Shown one piece after another: positions 42,695 to 50,434 of a stretch of DNA of 64,000 nt. This DNA comes from Streptomyces sp. LX-29. GTDB lineage: Bacteria > Actinomycetota > Actinomycetes > Streptomycetales > Streptomycetaceae. The DNA lies in NCBI RefSeq assembly GCF_029541745.1, contig NZ_CP089746.1:2914001-2978000 (forward strand), read 5' to 3'. The position numbers and the translations under genes are program-made. Position 1 is the stretch's first letter. Every line of letters starts with the position of its first letter. The notes under the pieces are model-generated. The model was not told the DNA's origin. It worked only from the letters and a program-made list of their open reading frames with translations, and did no database searches.

Positions 42695-44071
42695 TCAGTC
42701 GAGGACCGGCACCGACTTCGGCGATGCCTCGGGAGCACTCGCCGCCCGGGCGGGCATGGCGGGCCGGAAGGGGTCAAGGGCGGGCAGGTCCGGCACGAGG
42801 TGGACGTACTCCCGGCAGACCGCGGCCGCGTCGCCCAGCGACAGATAGGGCGTACGGATGCGGGACCAGCCGCCGGACGTGTCCCCAGCGACCGCCAGGC
42901 CAGGCAGTTCGGGGGCGATGGCGCAGGCCGCGCCGACCGCTTCGGGGGCGATGTCGCCGAGCGCCATCTTTGCCGAGGCTTCGTCGTTCACCCGGTGGCA
43001 GACGCGGCCGGAGAGCTGGGCGCGGAGCATGGTGGCGCCCTTGCCCAGTTCGGCCCCGAAGCGCTGCCCGCACACCTCCAGGTAGATGCCGGCTGCCCGG
43101 CCGAGCTGGGCGAGCCGGATGAGCTGGGTGACCATCTCGTCCCGCCGTTCCTCGTCCTTGCGGGTAGCGACGAGGAAGAGTTCTGCGACCTCGTCGACGA
43201 ACAGCACCACCGGCACGGGCCGTTCATCGTCCGGCAGTCCCCAGATGTCGGAGGTGATCTCCTCGTTGGGGGTGTCCAGGGCGATGCCTTGCCGGGCCTT
43301 GATCAGGTCGTACCGCTCTTCCATGAGCCCGATGAGGGCGGGGAGCAGTGCGGCGGCCTGCGTGGGGTCGGTGGCCAGGGCCGACAGGCGTGGGGCGAAG
43401 GGTGCCAGTTCCACGCCCCGCTTGCAGTCGATGCCGACCAGGGCGACCGGTTGCCGGGCGAGGCCGGCTATCAGGTGCCGCAGGAACATGGACTTCCCCG
43501 AGAGCGTGGCGCCCAGGGTGAGCTGGTGTGGCACGGTGCGGTAGTCCCGTACGAACGGCGTCGCGTCCTCCCGGAGCGCCACCGGCACCCTCAGGAATCC
43601 ACCCCCGTCCCCGCGGGGCATCCGCACCTTCCGCAGGACGTCATATCCGACGAGCCGCAGTTCGACCACGCCGGGTTTGACCACCGAGACGTGGACGGCG
43701 TGAACTCCCCAGGCGTGCCGTAGCCGTTCGGCGGAGGCAGCGACGTCCGCGGGTTCCTGCCCCGGTGCCAGCCGCAGCCGAAGGCGGAGCCCGGTCGAGG
43801 TCGGGCGGATCATCCCCCGACGCGGCGGAACGGGCCGGACCTCCCGGTGCGTAAGCGCCCGGGTCGCCCAGACGCGCAGCCGCGACGGCGGGACGGTCAG
43901 CCCGCAGGAGTCCATGACAGACCCGTATGAGCCGAGGAGCCGCACCGTGGAGACCGGTAACCCGATGGTCGACCAGTAGGCCGCGGGGTGGCTGGCCCGG
44001 AGGTAGGCGGCTCCGCCCACCGTCGCAGCGACGGGACCGCCCACCTCCATCAGCGTCATGGCGTCGACCAT
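42695..44071 (-). CDS. FtsK/SpoIIIE-type DNA translocase (TraB/TraSA-like)
   Basis: 458 residues. The membrane-proximal N terminus is followed by an ATPase core with Walker A GATLSGKSMF and Walker B VPVVLFVDEVAEL; LRAQLSGRVCHRVND follows in the RecA-like fold. Proteins of this type are the only ones needed to move pSAM2-like elements between mycelia as double-stranded DNA. It ends 84 bp from the DUF2637 gene and starts 5 bp after the small gene upstream. Confidence 0.9.
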   Translation of the reverse strand: MVDAMTLMEVGGPVAATVGGAAYLRASHPAAYWSTIGLPVSTVRLLGSYGSVMDSCGLTVPPSRLRVWATRALTHREVRPVPPRRGMIRPTSTGLRLRLRLAPGQEPADVAASAERLRHAWGVHAVHVSVVKPGVVELRLVGYDVLRKVRMPRGDGGGFLRVPVALREDATPFVRDYRTVPHQLTLGATLSGKSMFLRHLIAGLARQPVALVGIDCKRGVELAPFAPRLSALATDPTQAAALLPALIGLMEERYDLIKARQGIALDTPNEEITSDIWGLPDDERPVPVVLFVDEVAELFLVATRKDEERRDEMVTQLIRLAQLGRAAGIYLEVCGQRFGAELGKGATMLRAQLSGRVCHRVNDEASAKMALGDIAPEAVGAACAIAPELPGLAVAGDTSGGWSRIRTPYLSLGDAAAVCREYVHLVPDLPALDPFRPAMPARAASAPEASPKSVPVLD

Positions 44072-44076
44072 CGGAC

Positions 44077-44430
44077 TCAGGCCGCCGACCCGTGAACCGG
44101 CAGGGCGGCCGGGGCGATGGCCTCGGCCCGGTAGGCGATGCCGTGCCGCTGCTGCCCGTTGAAGACGCTTTCCCAGGGCCGGGCGACGAGCCCGATGAGC
44201 GTGACCGGCGAACCGAGGATCAGCCCGTCCGTCACCCCGCTTTCCGGCACGGTGACCTGCACGAGGGAGGACTCCCCTCCCTCGATGTAGACGACGCCCA
44301 GCCGCATCAGCGCCTCACCGCTTTGCGCGTCCTTGGCTATCTCGCCGGTCTTCCTGTCCTTCACCTTCGGCTCCGGCGCCTCGGTCAGCAGGATGGTGGC
44401 ACCGGAGGTCTCAACTCGAATGGAACGCAC
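44077..44430 (-). CDS. Conserved AICE protein upstream of tra
   Basis: 117 residues from GTG 44430, with AAGGAG seven bases before. It is soluble and largely beta-strand in character (MRSIRVETSGATILLTEAPE..., LGVVYIEGGESSLVQVTVPE). Proteins like this precede tra in many AICEs, but no function is known to me. It leads the tra operon and has a KorSA-like operator 41 bp upstream. Confidence 0.7.
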   Translation of the reverse strand: MRSIRVETSGATILLTEAPEPKVKDRKTGEIAKDAQSGEALMRLGVVYIEGGESSLVQVTVPESGVTDGLILGSPVTLIGLVARPWESVFNGQQRHGIAYRAEAIAPAALPVHGSAA

Positions 44431-44470
44431 TGCACTTCTCCTTGCTCTCGCACAGATGACACAGGGCATC

Positions 44471-44561
44471 TAGTTGTCTAGATGAGTTGCATCGAACGAA
44501 CCCGACCGAGCGGGAACGCGGTCCACTGTGCCACACAACTTGCCAACTCGTCTATACGAGT
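44471..44561. promoter_or_regulatory. KorSA-like operators upstream of the tra operon
   Basis: TAGTTGTCTAGATGAGTTG (44471-44489) and the palindrome ACTCGTCTATACGAGT (44546-44561) lie between the tra leader gene and the GntR gene. The second has 6-bp arms ACTCGT/ACGAGT. Related sequences recur at 40318, 45428 and 45979. Confidence 0.6.
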
Positions 44562-44622
44562 ATGTGTGTTGAGGTGTACGAGTCGCGGAGGTGCGCCGGA
44601 CAGCGCCCCATCCGACGTGCTG

Positions 44623-45411
44623 TCAGGTGGCGGGCAACTGGTAGGCGAGGACGTACGCGTCGGCCGCCATCACGGTGTCGCAGACCTCGACCGCGCGCCC
44701 CTCGGCATCGAATGCCGTGCGGATCAGGTGGATGACCGGCACACCGGAGGCGAGTTGCAGGGTGCGCACCTCCTGCGGGGAGGGCATGCGGGCCCGGATC
44801 TCCTCGTCGAAGTGGTCGAGGCGATGCCCCATCTCCTCCAGCCGGGCGTAGATGCCGCCAGGGCCGGGGTTGGGCTGGGCGATCGGGGTGTTCCGCGCCA
44901 GGTCGAGCGGGAGGTACGAGGTGGCGAACTCCACCGGTCGGCCGTCGAGCAGGTACCGGCGCCGCCGGGCGAGGACCTTCCGCGGCGAGCCGAGGCGGGC
45001 GGCGATGTCCTGGGAGGGCCGCTCCTCCTTCACCTCCAGGCTGTCCACCTCGGGATGGCCCCCGGCGGCTTCCGCCTCCACGGTGAACGCCGACTTCCCC
45101 TGATCGCGATGGCGGCGGGCGAAGCGGTCGGAGGCCAGGCGCCGGACCGGCGGCCGCGGCCGGACGAAGACGCCCTTGCCGTGTTCGGAGACGGCGAGCC
45201 CCTCCTGTTGGAGGAGGGAGAGGGCGTTGCGGACGGTCATGCGCGAGACGCCGAAGTGTTCGACCAGCTCCGTCTCCGAGGGGAGCTTGTCGCCCTCCCG
45301 GAAGCGTCCCTTGTCGATCGCTTCGCGCAGCTGGTCGGCGATCTGCCGGAACACGGCGCGATCACTGGTCGGGTCCAGCGCGCCCAGAACGCCGGAGGCA
45401 AGGGGAGACAT
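44623..45411 (-). CDS. GntR/UTRA family repressor, KorSA-like
   Basis: 262 residues. The GntR winged helix (FRQIADQLREAIDKGRFREGDKLPSETELVEHFGVSRMTVRNALSLLQQEGL) precedes a UTRA ligand domain (TFDEEIRARM-like, PVIHLIRTAF...EVCDTVM). In pSAM2, KorSA is the equivalent repressor of transfer and replication activation. It is divergent from the Nudix gene, with an operator-like sequence in the 86-bp gap, suggesting autoregulation. Confidence 0.82.
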   Translation of the reverse strand: MSPLASGVLGALDPTSDRAVFRQIADQLREAIDKGRFREGDKLPSETELVEHFGVSRMTVRNALSLLQQEGLAVSEHGKGVFVRPRPPVRRLASDRFARRHRDQGKSAFTVEAEAAGGHPEVDSLEVKEERPSQDIAARLGSPRKVLARRRRYLLDGRPVEFATSYLPLDLARNTPIAQPNPGPGGIYARLEEMGHRLDHFDEEIRARMPSPQEVRTLQLASGVPVIHLIRTAFDAEGRAVEVCDTVMAADAYVLAYQLPAT

Positions 45412-45427
45412 GCGGCTAACTCCTTTA

Positions 45428-45441
45428 GGTATCTAGACGAG
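45428..45441. promoter_or_regulatory. KorSA-like operator between korSA-like and Nudix genes
   Basis: GGTATCTAGACGAG carries the TCTAGACGAG half shared with the other sites. It is placed 17 bp upstream of the repressor gene. Confidence 0.5.
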
Positions 45442-45497
45442 CGGCTGACCCGTGTTGCTACGGTGGAGAGCCTAGTCAGCCGAGAGGGCCGAGGAAC

Positions 45498-45929
45498 GTG
45501 AGCACTGACCGCCCGCACTCCGTGAGCGTCGCCGGGGTCATCGTCGACGACGCGGGCCGCGCCCTGCTGATCAAGCGGCGGGACAACGGTAAGTGGGAAC
45601 CGCCGGGCGGCGTGCTCGAACGCGGAGAAACCATCCCCGACGCCCTGCAACGCGAAGTCCTCGAAGAGACCGGCATCAAGATCGCGCTTCCCGCGACCCT
45701 CACCGGCGTCTACAAGAACATGTCCGCCCTGATCGTCTCCATGGTCTTCCGCTGCGAGGCCATGGACGGCACCCCGACCACCGGAGCGGAGACCCGCGCC
45801 CTGCGCTGGGCCACCCGCGAGGAGGTCACCGAGCTCGCCGACGAGGCGTACGCGATCCGCGTCCTCGACGCGCTCGACAACGCGTCCCCGCCTGCCGTCC
45901 GCGCCCACGACGGCGTGCGACTCATCTAG
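45498..45929 (+). CDS. Nudix hydrolase, Pif-like (AICE immunity factor)
   Basis: 143 residues from GTG 45498. The Nudix box is complete: GGVLERGETIPDALQREVLEE then TGI (Gx5Ex7REUxEExGU). In pSAM2 the Nudix protein Pif prevents redundant transfer between cells already carrying the element, and the location beside a KorSA-like gene matches. An ordinary nucleotide-cleaning role cannot be excluded. Confidence 0.8.
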   Translation: MSTDRPHSVSVAGVIVDDAGRALLIKRRDNGKWEPPGGVLERGETIPDALQREVLEETGIKIALPATLTGVYKNMSALIVSMVFRCEAMDGTPTTGAETRALRWATREEVTELADEAYAIRVLDALDNASPPAVRAHDGVRLI

Positions 45930-45975
45930 CACAGACACCCCGCCCATGGCCGCTCACCAGCACGGAGGAACTTGT

Positions 45976-46401
45976 ATGGACGAGTATACGAGTAGAGTGC
46001 GCGTCTGGGGACTGATCTGTCCAGGTCTCCACGAAGAGGTAGCCCGCGCCCGCCGCTGGACCCGCGACATCCTCAGCGGACATCCCTGCGTCGACGACGC
46101 CGAGCTGATCGTGAGCGAGCTGGGCACCAATGCCCTCATCCACTCCGTGAGCGGCGCCGACACGGGCACCTTCCACATCACGCTGTCCCGCTCCGAGCAC
46201 CTGGTCGTGGTCTCGGTCAGCGACTCCGGCAGCCGGCCCGGCAAGCCGCACGCCCCGAGGTCCGAGCCGGAGGGAACCCACGGCCGCGGACTCAGCATCG
46301 TCATGACCCTGGCCTACCGCCTCGACGTCACCGGCAACGAACGAGGCCGCACCGTCACCGCCGAACTCCACGCACCCACGGCAGGAGCCGAAGCATGCTG
46401 A
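45976..46401 (+). CDS. HATPase-domain protein (RsbW-like anti-sigma kinase type)
   Basis: 141 residues from ATG 45976, with GGAGG seven bases upstream. The GHKL ATPase fold is indicated by the N box (DDAELIVSELGTNALIHS), a G1 box-like SVSDSGS and a G2 region (THGRGLSIVMTLA). Streptomyces has many such regulators of unknown partner. A KorSA-like repeat, GGACGAGTATACGAGT, overlaps its first codons. It overlaps the next gene by 7 bp. Confidence 0.78.
   Translation: MDEYTSRVRVWGLICPGLHEEVARARRWTRDILSGHPCVDDAELIVSELGTNALIHSVSGADTGTFHITLSRSEHLVVVSVSDSGSRPGKPHAPRSEPEGTHGRGLSIVMTLAYRLDVTGNERGRTVTAELHAPTAGAEAC
45979..45994. promoter_or_regulatory. KorSA-like repeat at the start of the HATPase gene
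   Basis: GGACGAGTATACGAGT has two ACGAGT half-sites in direct orientation, within codons 2-7. Confidence 0.45.
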
Positions 46402-46784
46402 CCTTCCCCGTTGTCCACGGCTACTGGTGCGAGTGCCTCATCCACTCCCCCGGCGAGTCCCACGCGGACCAGGTCGCCGCCATCGAGCAGCACAGCCCCG
46501 AGCAGGCCACCCGATGGATCCGCATCACCATCCGCACCATCTCGTTCGCCCTCGACCTGGATGCCGGCGCCGAGGCGTGGGACTGGGTCGACCGCGGCTA
46601 CAAGGACATGGAGAACGCCCTCAGCAACGGCGAACCGGCATCCTTCACCCTCCGGCACCAGGACAGCGAGATGCGGTGGACCGCCCGACCGGTCATCTTC
46701 CTGCCCCTCGCCCACCGCACGGCCACCCGGCTCCCGGCATGCGCGGAACAGTTCCAGTGCCCCACCCCGTACAAGCTGACCTGA
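46395..46784 (+). CDS. Hypothetical protein coupled to the HATPase gene
   Basis: 129 residues. The ATG at 46395 overlaps the HATPase stop (ATGCTGA), so translation is probably coupled. It is soluble, with HGYWCECLIHSPGESH near the N terminus and WDWVDRGYKDMENAL in the middle; no domain is recognised. It may partner the HATPase protein, which is inferred from the overlap only. Confidence 0.62.
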   Translation: MLTFPVVHGYWCECLIHSPGESHADQVAAIEQHSPEQATRWIRITIRTISFALDLDAGAEAWDWVDRGYKDMENALSNGEPASFTLRHQDSEMRWTARPVIFLPLAHRTATRLPACAEQFQCPTPYKLT

Positions 46785-47254
46785 AGTCCACACCAGAACC
46801 GCTGAGTTACAACCTTCTCTACAGGTTCAAGGCGGCTCGCAAGCTCGCCGCGCGCGGCCCGGCTCCCCGGGCCGCCGCTCCTGTCTCCGCCCCGCTCCAG
46901 CCCGGTCCGCCCGGCCGCGCGGCAGCAGCGGCCACCTTGGCTGAGGAGAAGAGCGCCGTCGTGGCTGGGGGTCGGCTCCACGGCTTTACCCACCTCCCCG
47001 ATCCGGGTCCCGCGTCGGGCAAGGCCAGGGGGCCACTCGTGCTCATTGCGGGCAGGGGCAAGCCTGCCCGAGTTGCCTGGCCAGCGTACGGCCCCCTGAC
47101 CATGCCCGACCCCAGACCGGGCAGGCCACCGGCCAAAGCCGCTCCACCGACCTGCGCAGCCTTACCACCCCCTAGCAGAGGATCGAATTGCGGCCTCAAC
47201 AAGGAGGAGTTGTAATTGTTTTAGGTACAGCATCTGCTGCGAAGTGGGACCATC
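46785..47254. other. Non-coding AICE region with hairpins
   Basis: 470 bp without a convincing gene. The features are GC-rich inverted repeats, for example GGGCAGG-GGCAAG-CCTGCCC near 47049-47068 and CGCGGCCCGG-type pairing around 46850. The location away from genes and the potential secondary structure would suit a single-strand origin or the conjugal cis site (clt), but no element-specific repeat proves it. Confidence 0.35.
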
Positions 47255-47695
47255 ATGAGCTATCAGGAGCGAATCGTCGCCTATCGATCCGCACCTCCAG
47301 GGATACAGATCGCCCAATGCGTCGGGAACACAATTACATTGACAGATAGCACACTAATCATCCCGGGCGCCACGCACTCGAGAGTACCCCTTTCCGAAAT
47401 TGGGGCCGTTTATCACCAGGGCCACTCAGGCGTGGTGGTAGACGCCTGCACTTACACCTTTTCCCTTGAATGTGAGTCCACAGGCGATCGGGACCAACTA
47501 GCTTTCGCCATTGCATTGCTGGCAAAATGCAACTTGCGCAATGCCGACTATGAACTCATAGACATGGACTCCCTCAAGAAGAAGTACTTTACGAACACCG
47601 GGAGTGCATCCTGCGCCGCCGCGCTAGCTGCACTGATCGCGACCATCGCCGTCGCCACATCCGGGGTGAGACGCCCGGAGTCGCAGCAGATATAG
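47255..47695 (+). CDS. Lower-G+C cargo protein with PH-like N terminus and C-terminal membrane segment
   Basis: 146 residues from ATG 47255. Base composition and codons (AAA, ATA, TTT, CTA) are clearly less GC-rich than the neighbours, suggesting recent acquisition. Residues ~20-95 look all-beta (GNTITLTDSTLIIPGATHSR, VPLSEIGAVY), resembling bacterial PH-like domains. Residues ~122-138 are hydrophobic (AAALAALIATIAVAT), predicting membrane attachment. No family is named with confidence. Confidence 0.55.
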   Translation: MSYQERIVAYRSAPPGIQIAQCVGNTITLTDSTLIIPGATHSRVPLSEIGAVYHQGHSGVVVDACTYTFSLECESTGDRDQLAFAIALLAKCNLRNADYELIDMDSLKKKYFTNTGSASCAAALAALIATIAVATSGVRRPESQQI

Positions 47696-47775
47696 CGGGT
47701 TCAGCCCTCACCCGGAGTTGTCCAGCGAGACGACTCACACAGCCCCCCACGCATCAACCAGAACGGCCAGGAACC

Positions 47776-48066
47776 ATGAATCCGACTTGCATAGGGTGCA
47801 ATTCCCCCACCGACACGGTTCTACACTTTCGAGGCAACGGGCAGTGGCTGGTAGCGGGCCTAATGTCCCTTGGCACTGAACCCGATCAGGCCACAATCAT
47901 GATAGGCAAACTTCTCGAATGTACCCCCGAGTCAGTATTCGACTACGCAGACGAGGAAGATCTTCCTTTGTTCTGCTGCAGCAAATGCGCGAAGGAATCT
48001 GGGTACCCGCCCCCGTTCCTTCCAGGGATGCCTGGTTTCGTCATCGCCCAGCCGGGCGGGACGTAG
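47776..48066 (+). CDS. Lower-G+C cargo protein with two Cys pairs
   Basis: 96 residues from ATG 47776. N-terminal CIGC and later CCSKC can bind zinc; between them are a hydrophobic patch (WLVAGLMSLGTEPDQ) and an acidic stretch (VFDYADEEDLPLF). Codon use is again lower in G+C than in the core element. It is 80 bp downstream of the PH-like gene. Function unknown. Confidence 0.5.
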   Translation: MNPTCIGCNSPTDTVLHFRGNGQWLVAGLMSLGTEPDQATIMIGKLLECTPESVFDYADEEDLPLFCCSKCAKESGYPPPFLPGMPGFVIAQPGGT

Positions 48067-48262
48067 CTTCATCGCGACCATCCCTGCGCTAAGACTCTAA
48101 GAGCGAAGTCTTCAGCGCCGACCATCGCTCTCGGTCCCGACGGTGGACTGTGTGTGGACTAGCAGTCGCCTCAAGACGGGCGCATACGCCCGCAGCCTGC
48201 CGAAACCTTCGACAGCGCAGGGGCCTCCGGAGCCGTTGCAGTTCAGCTATAGGGTGCGCAGC

Positions 48263-48469
48263 ATGACGTCTGAGTCCTCGACTGCCTGTCCCCGGTGCGG
48301 CAGGTTGCTGGAGGCCGGCGGCTTCGTGCTCTGTGGCCGGAAGGACGACGGCAAACGAGGTTGCCGCACACTATGGCGTTGCCTCGACGGTCATGCGTGG
48401 CGGAAGTGGGCCGACCGTCCGCAGGGCGACTTGGAGCCGTGCCCACACCCGGAGTTGTTCAGCGGCTGA
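48263..48469 (+). CDS. Small zinc-ribbon protein at the right end of the AICE
   Basis: 68 residues from ATG 48263. CPRCGRLL, a single Cys in GFVLCGRKD and later KRGCRTLWRCLDGHAWRKW and PCPH provide zinc ligands. TATAGG nine bases before the ATG is a -10 candidate for a nearly leaderless transcript. It lies just inside the right arm repeat. No function is known. Confidence 0.55.
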   Translation: MTSESSTACPRCGRLLEAGGFVLCGRKDDGKRGCRTLWRCLDGHAWRKWADRPQGDLEPCPHPELFSG

Positions 48470-48489
48470 CATCCACACCTGACATCAAC
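48467..48489. repeat. Putative integrase arm site, right end
   Basis: TGACATCCACACC followed by TGACATCAAC; 21 of 23 positions match 37160-37182 in the same orientation. Confidence 0.5.
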
Positions 48490-48573
48490 GACGCCGGACG
48501 CCAGCGGCCCTGAGCGGCCGGACATGGAAGCCGATGCTGCCCAAGGGTGCGGCCGGGACGACCAGAAATCGAA

Positions 48574-48620
48574 CTCCTAAAGCGGGTGTCGCAGGTTCGA
48601 ATCCTGCCGGGGGCACCAGC
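48574..48620. repeat. attR core (47-bp direct repeat)
   Basis: Second perfect copy of the tRNA-Arg 3' half. The 5' half of a tRNA is absent here, so no functional tRNA is encoded. Confidence 0.95.
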
Positions 48621-48643
48621 TAGGCCGCTGGTCGGGACGGTAG

Positions 48644-48677
48644 AGCGCCCTGGTGTTCGTTCGAATGCCAGGGCGCT
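48644..48677 (+). terminator. Original tRNA terminator, displaced by integration
   Basis: AGCGCCCTGG pairs with CCAGGGCGCT around a 14-nt loop and is followed by TCT. It lies 24 bp beyond attR, where the tRNA-Arg terminator would sit before the element inserted. Confidence 0.65.
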
Positions 48678-48778
48678 TCTCAGTTCAGAGTCGACATTGA
48701 ACAGCAGCACCCGTGATCACGAAGCGCGTCGAAGGTCTCGTTGCTCACGCCACCCCGGCTCGCCAGCGATCAGCGGCT

Positions 48779-48961
48779 TCAATCGTGTGGCGGGTCCTGC
48801 TGGCTCTGGCTCCTTCCCTCTGCCCGCAGGCTCTGTCGAATTTCACGCCACGCGTGGATGACCTCTGCCGTCTTCGTCATGACATCGCGCGCCTGCGACA
48901 GCAGCAGACTCAGGGCACCTGACAGAGCCAGGATCAACAGGGCGAGGCTGTCCCAGCTCAT
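48779..48961 (-). CDS. Small single-pass membrane protein
   Basis: 60 residues from ATG 48961: MSWDSLALLILALSGALSLL is one hydrophobic helix, followed by a charged cytoplasmic helix (VMTKTAEVIHAWREIRQSLR). Its ATG overlaps the stop of the upstream 347-residue gene (ATGA), implying coupled expression. Not recognised; it may anchor its partner to the membrane. Confidence 0.62.
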   Translation of the reverse strand: MSWDSLALLILALSGALSLLLSQARDVMTKTAEVIHAWREIRQSLRAEGRSQSQQDPPHD

Positions 48962-50001
48962 CGGGATCCGCCCTCCCGCACAGCCGGGCCACTGGGCCGA
49001 CCGGTTCGGCCTGGCAGCACTCTGTCGAGCCAGTCTCGATCGGCGTTGAGGTCTTCCAGCCTCTGTCGCGCGTCGTCGCCGTAAACAGGGTCCCCCCACC
49101 TGAAGCGGATCTGCATGACCCCTGGCACGTCGGGATGCTGGTGCTCCAGGTAGAAGGTGCACTGATAGCCCCGCCGTGCTGTCCCCTGCAGGCTGCAGTC
49201 GCAGTGGCGGCGCATGATCCTCAGCGGCAAGCCCCAGACATCGTCCATGAGGCGGTCGAGAAATGCGTCGTGTGCGAGAGATACGTCGCGATGCGTATCC
49301 AGCTCGAAGATCCACTGATCCCCGGTGATCCAGGAGCGAGTTGAGTAAGCAGTGCTGAAGTTCTGGAAGATCGCGATACGGCGGAGGAGCCCTGAGCCGA
49401 GCCATGCCAGATCCCGATCCGTTTGCACGAGTGAGGCGAGCTCACGCTCGTCCTCCAGTTCGTAGGGCGATGGTTCGGCTTCATCCCACAGGGGCACGAA
49501 GCCGCCCTCTTCCAGGTCACGCCTTCGTTGTGCGAGCAAGGGGCGCCAACGGGTGCCCGGGGCTCCCCTCAGCACCAATCGGCTGTCGGTGTTGACCAGT
49601 TTGAGGTGAAGATCCGCGTTCCGGACACCGGCGACACGCAGCCGCATCACACCGCCGACCTGGACTCCGGGTTCTGCAGACGGAAGCAGATGCGCCAGCG
49701 CGTAGTCGGCCATCGGGAACTTCCGGCCAGGACGGGACCCACTGTGACTATCCAGAACCACGACGGATTGCCCAGGCGTTAGACGCATGCCGGCGATTCC
49801 CACCGGGTGTGCCCACCACTCCCCTCCGCGGCCGAGCTCCTTCATCACCTGAGCTTCGAGGAGTGCTTGTTCGCCGAGCGCATTCGGGAGGAATGGAACC
49901 TGCCGATGAGCCCGAAGTGCCTCTGAGGCGTATTGGAACGGCTCCCCCGAGTAGCAGCTTCGGGCGCGAGCAAGGCGGGTGAGACGACCACCAGCAGCCA
50001 T
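48958..50001 (-). CDS. Conserved-looking protein of unknown function
   Basis: 347 residues from ATG 50001. It is soluble, beginning MAAGGRLTRLARARSCYSGE, with LPNALGEQALLEAQVMKELG and several Trp/Arg/Asp-rich segments (DRDLAWLGSGLLRRIAIFQNF, GDPVYGDDARQRLEDLN). No catalytic motif is recognised. It lies just outside the AICE, in operon with the small membrane protein. The region has no other context to suggest a role. Confidence 0.6.
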   Translation of the reverse strand: MAAGGRLTRLARARSCYSGEPFQYASEALRAHRQVPFLPNALGEQALLEAQVMKELGRGGEWWAHPVGIAGMRLTPGQSVVVLDSHSGSRPGRKFPMADYALAHLLPSAEPGVQVGGVMRLRVAGVRNADLHLKLVNTDSRLVLRGAPGTRWRPLLAQRRRDLEEGGFVPLWDEAEPSPYELEDERELASLVQTDRDLAWLGSGLLRRIAIFQNFSTAYSTRSWITGDQWIFELDTHRDVSLAHDAFLDRLMDDVWGLPLRIMRRHCDCSLQGTARRGYQCTFYLEHQHPDVPGVMQIRFRWGDPVYGDDARQRLEDLNADRDWLDRVLPGRTGRPSGPAVREGGSR

Positions 50002-50273
50002 GATTCGATCCGTCCTCGAGTGCTGCCGCCCCTGAGAACTCGAAAACTGACCGGTACGCCCGAGCGTGGGCGCGCAAGAACAGATTCTGATTACGACAGG
50101 TGCAGCGCTGGCTTCTTCGCCCCTCTGGTGGCACCGCAGACGGGGCAGCGCGGTGCCGGGACAGGCCGCCTATCCGGCCCAGCCAGCGATAGTGCCGTAA
50201 GACCCTCGGGCCTTGCAACTCCCCACCTCAGGGCGGGAGATAATGCCGGAACCGGCTCGGGCGCTCACTTCAA

Positions 50274-50304
50274 GGTCGTGGGCTCGGCAGCAGAGCCCAC
50301 GACC
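50274..50304. terminator. Hairpin
   Basis: GGTCGTGGGCTC pairs perfectly with GAGCCCACGACC around a 7-nt loop. It lies in the ~430-bp gap between the unknown operon and the reductase gene; that gap shows no gene. Confidence 0.5.
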
Positions 50305-50362
50305 GACATCCCGCCAACGTGTTCATCAGGCTGCTCGTCCTCCAGAACAGCCACGACCTCCC

Positions 50363-50408
50363 CACGTGAAGGCCCCGGACCGGTCATGGTCCGGGGCCTT
50401 TTCACGTG
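50363..50408. terminator. Long hairpin terminator after the reductase gene
   Basis: CACGTGAAGGCCCCGGACC pairs with GGTCCGGGGCCTTTTCACGTG, with a short bulge. Its inner 32 bases differ by one base from the hairpin next to attL (37128-37159). Confidence 0.75.
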
Positions 50409-50434
50409 AGCGGCCGCACCGGCCGCGGTGAGGG

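Larger units (their letters stand above)
37078..48620. mobile_element. pSAM2-type actinomycete integrative and conjugative element (AICE), ~11.5 kb
   Basis: The element is bounded by perfect 47-bp direct repeats, the left one being the 3' half of tRNA-Arg. It carries the AICE toolkit: int, xis and a HUH rolling-circle Rep next to attL; small spread (Spd) genes; an FtsK-like Tra translocase; a KorSA-like GntR repressor; a Pif-like Nudix gene; and lower-G+C cargo. Transfer in this class is as double-stranded DNA through the hexameric Tra. An IS5-like element interrupts the DUF2637 gene, so the element may be transfer-impaired. Confidence 0.92.

Noticed and set aside
48574..48620. Second tRNA-Arg gene
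   Set aside because: Only the 3' half from the anticodon loop is present; the sequence before it cannot form the acceptor and D arms, so it is attR.
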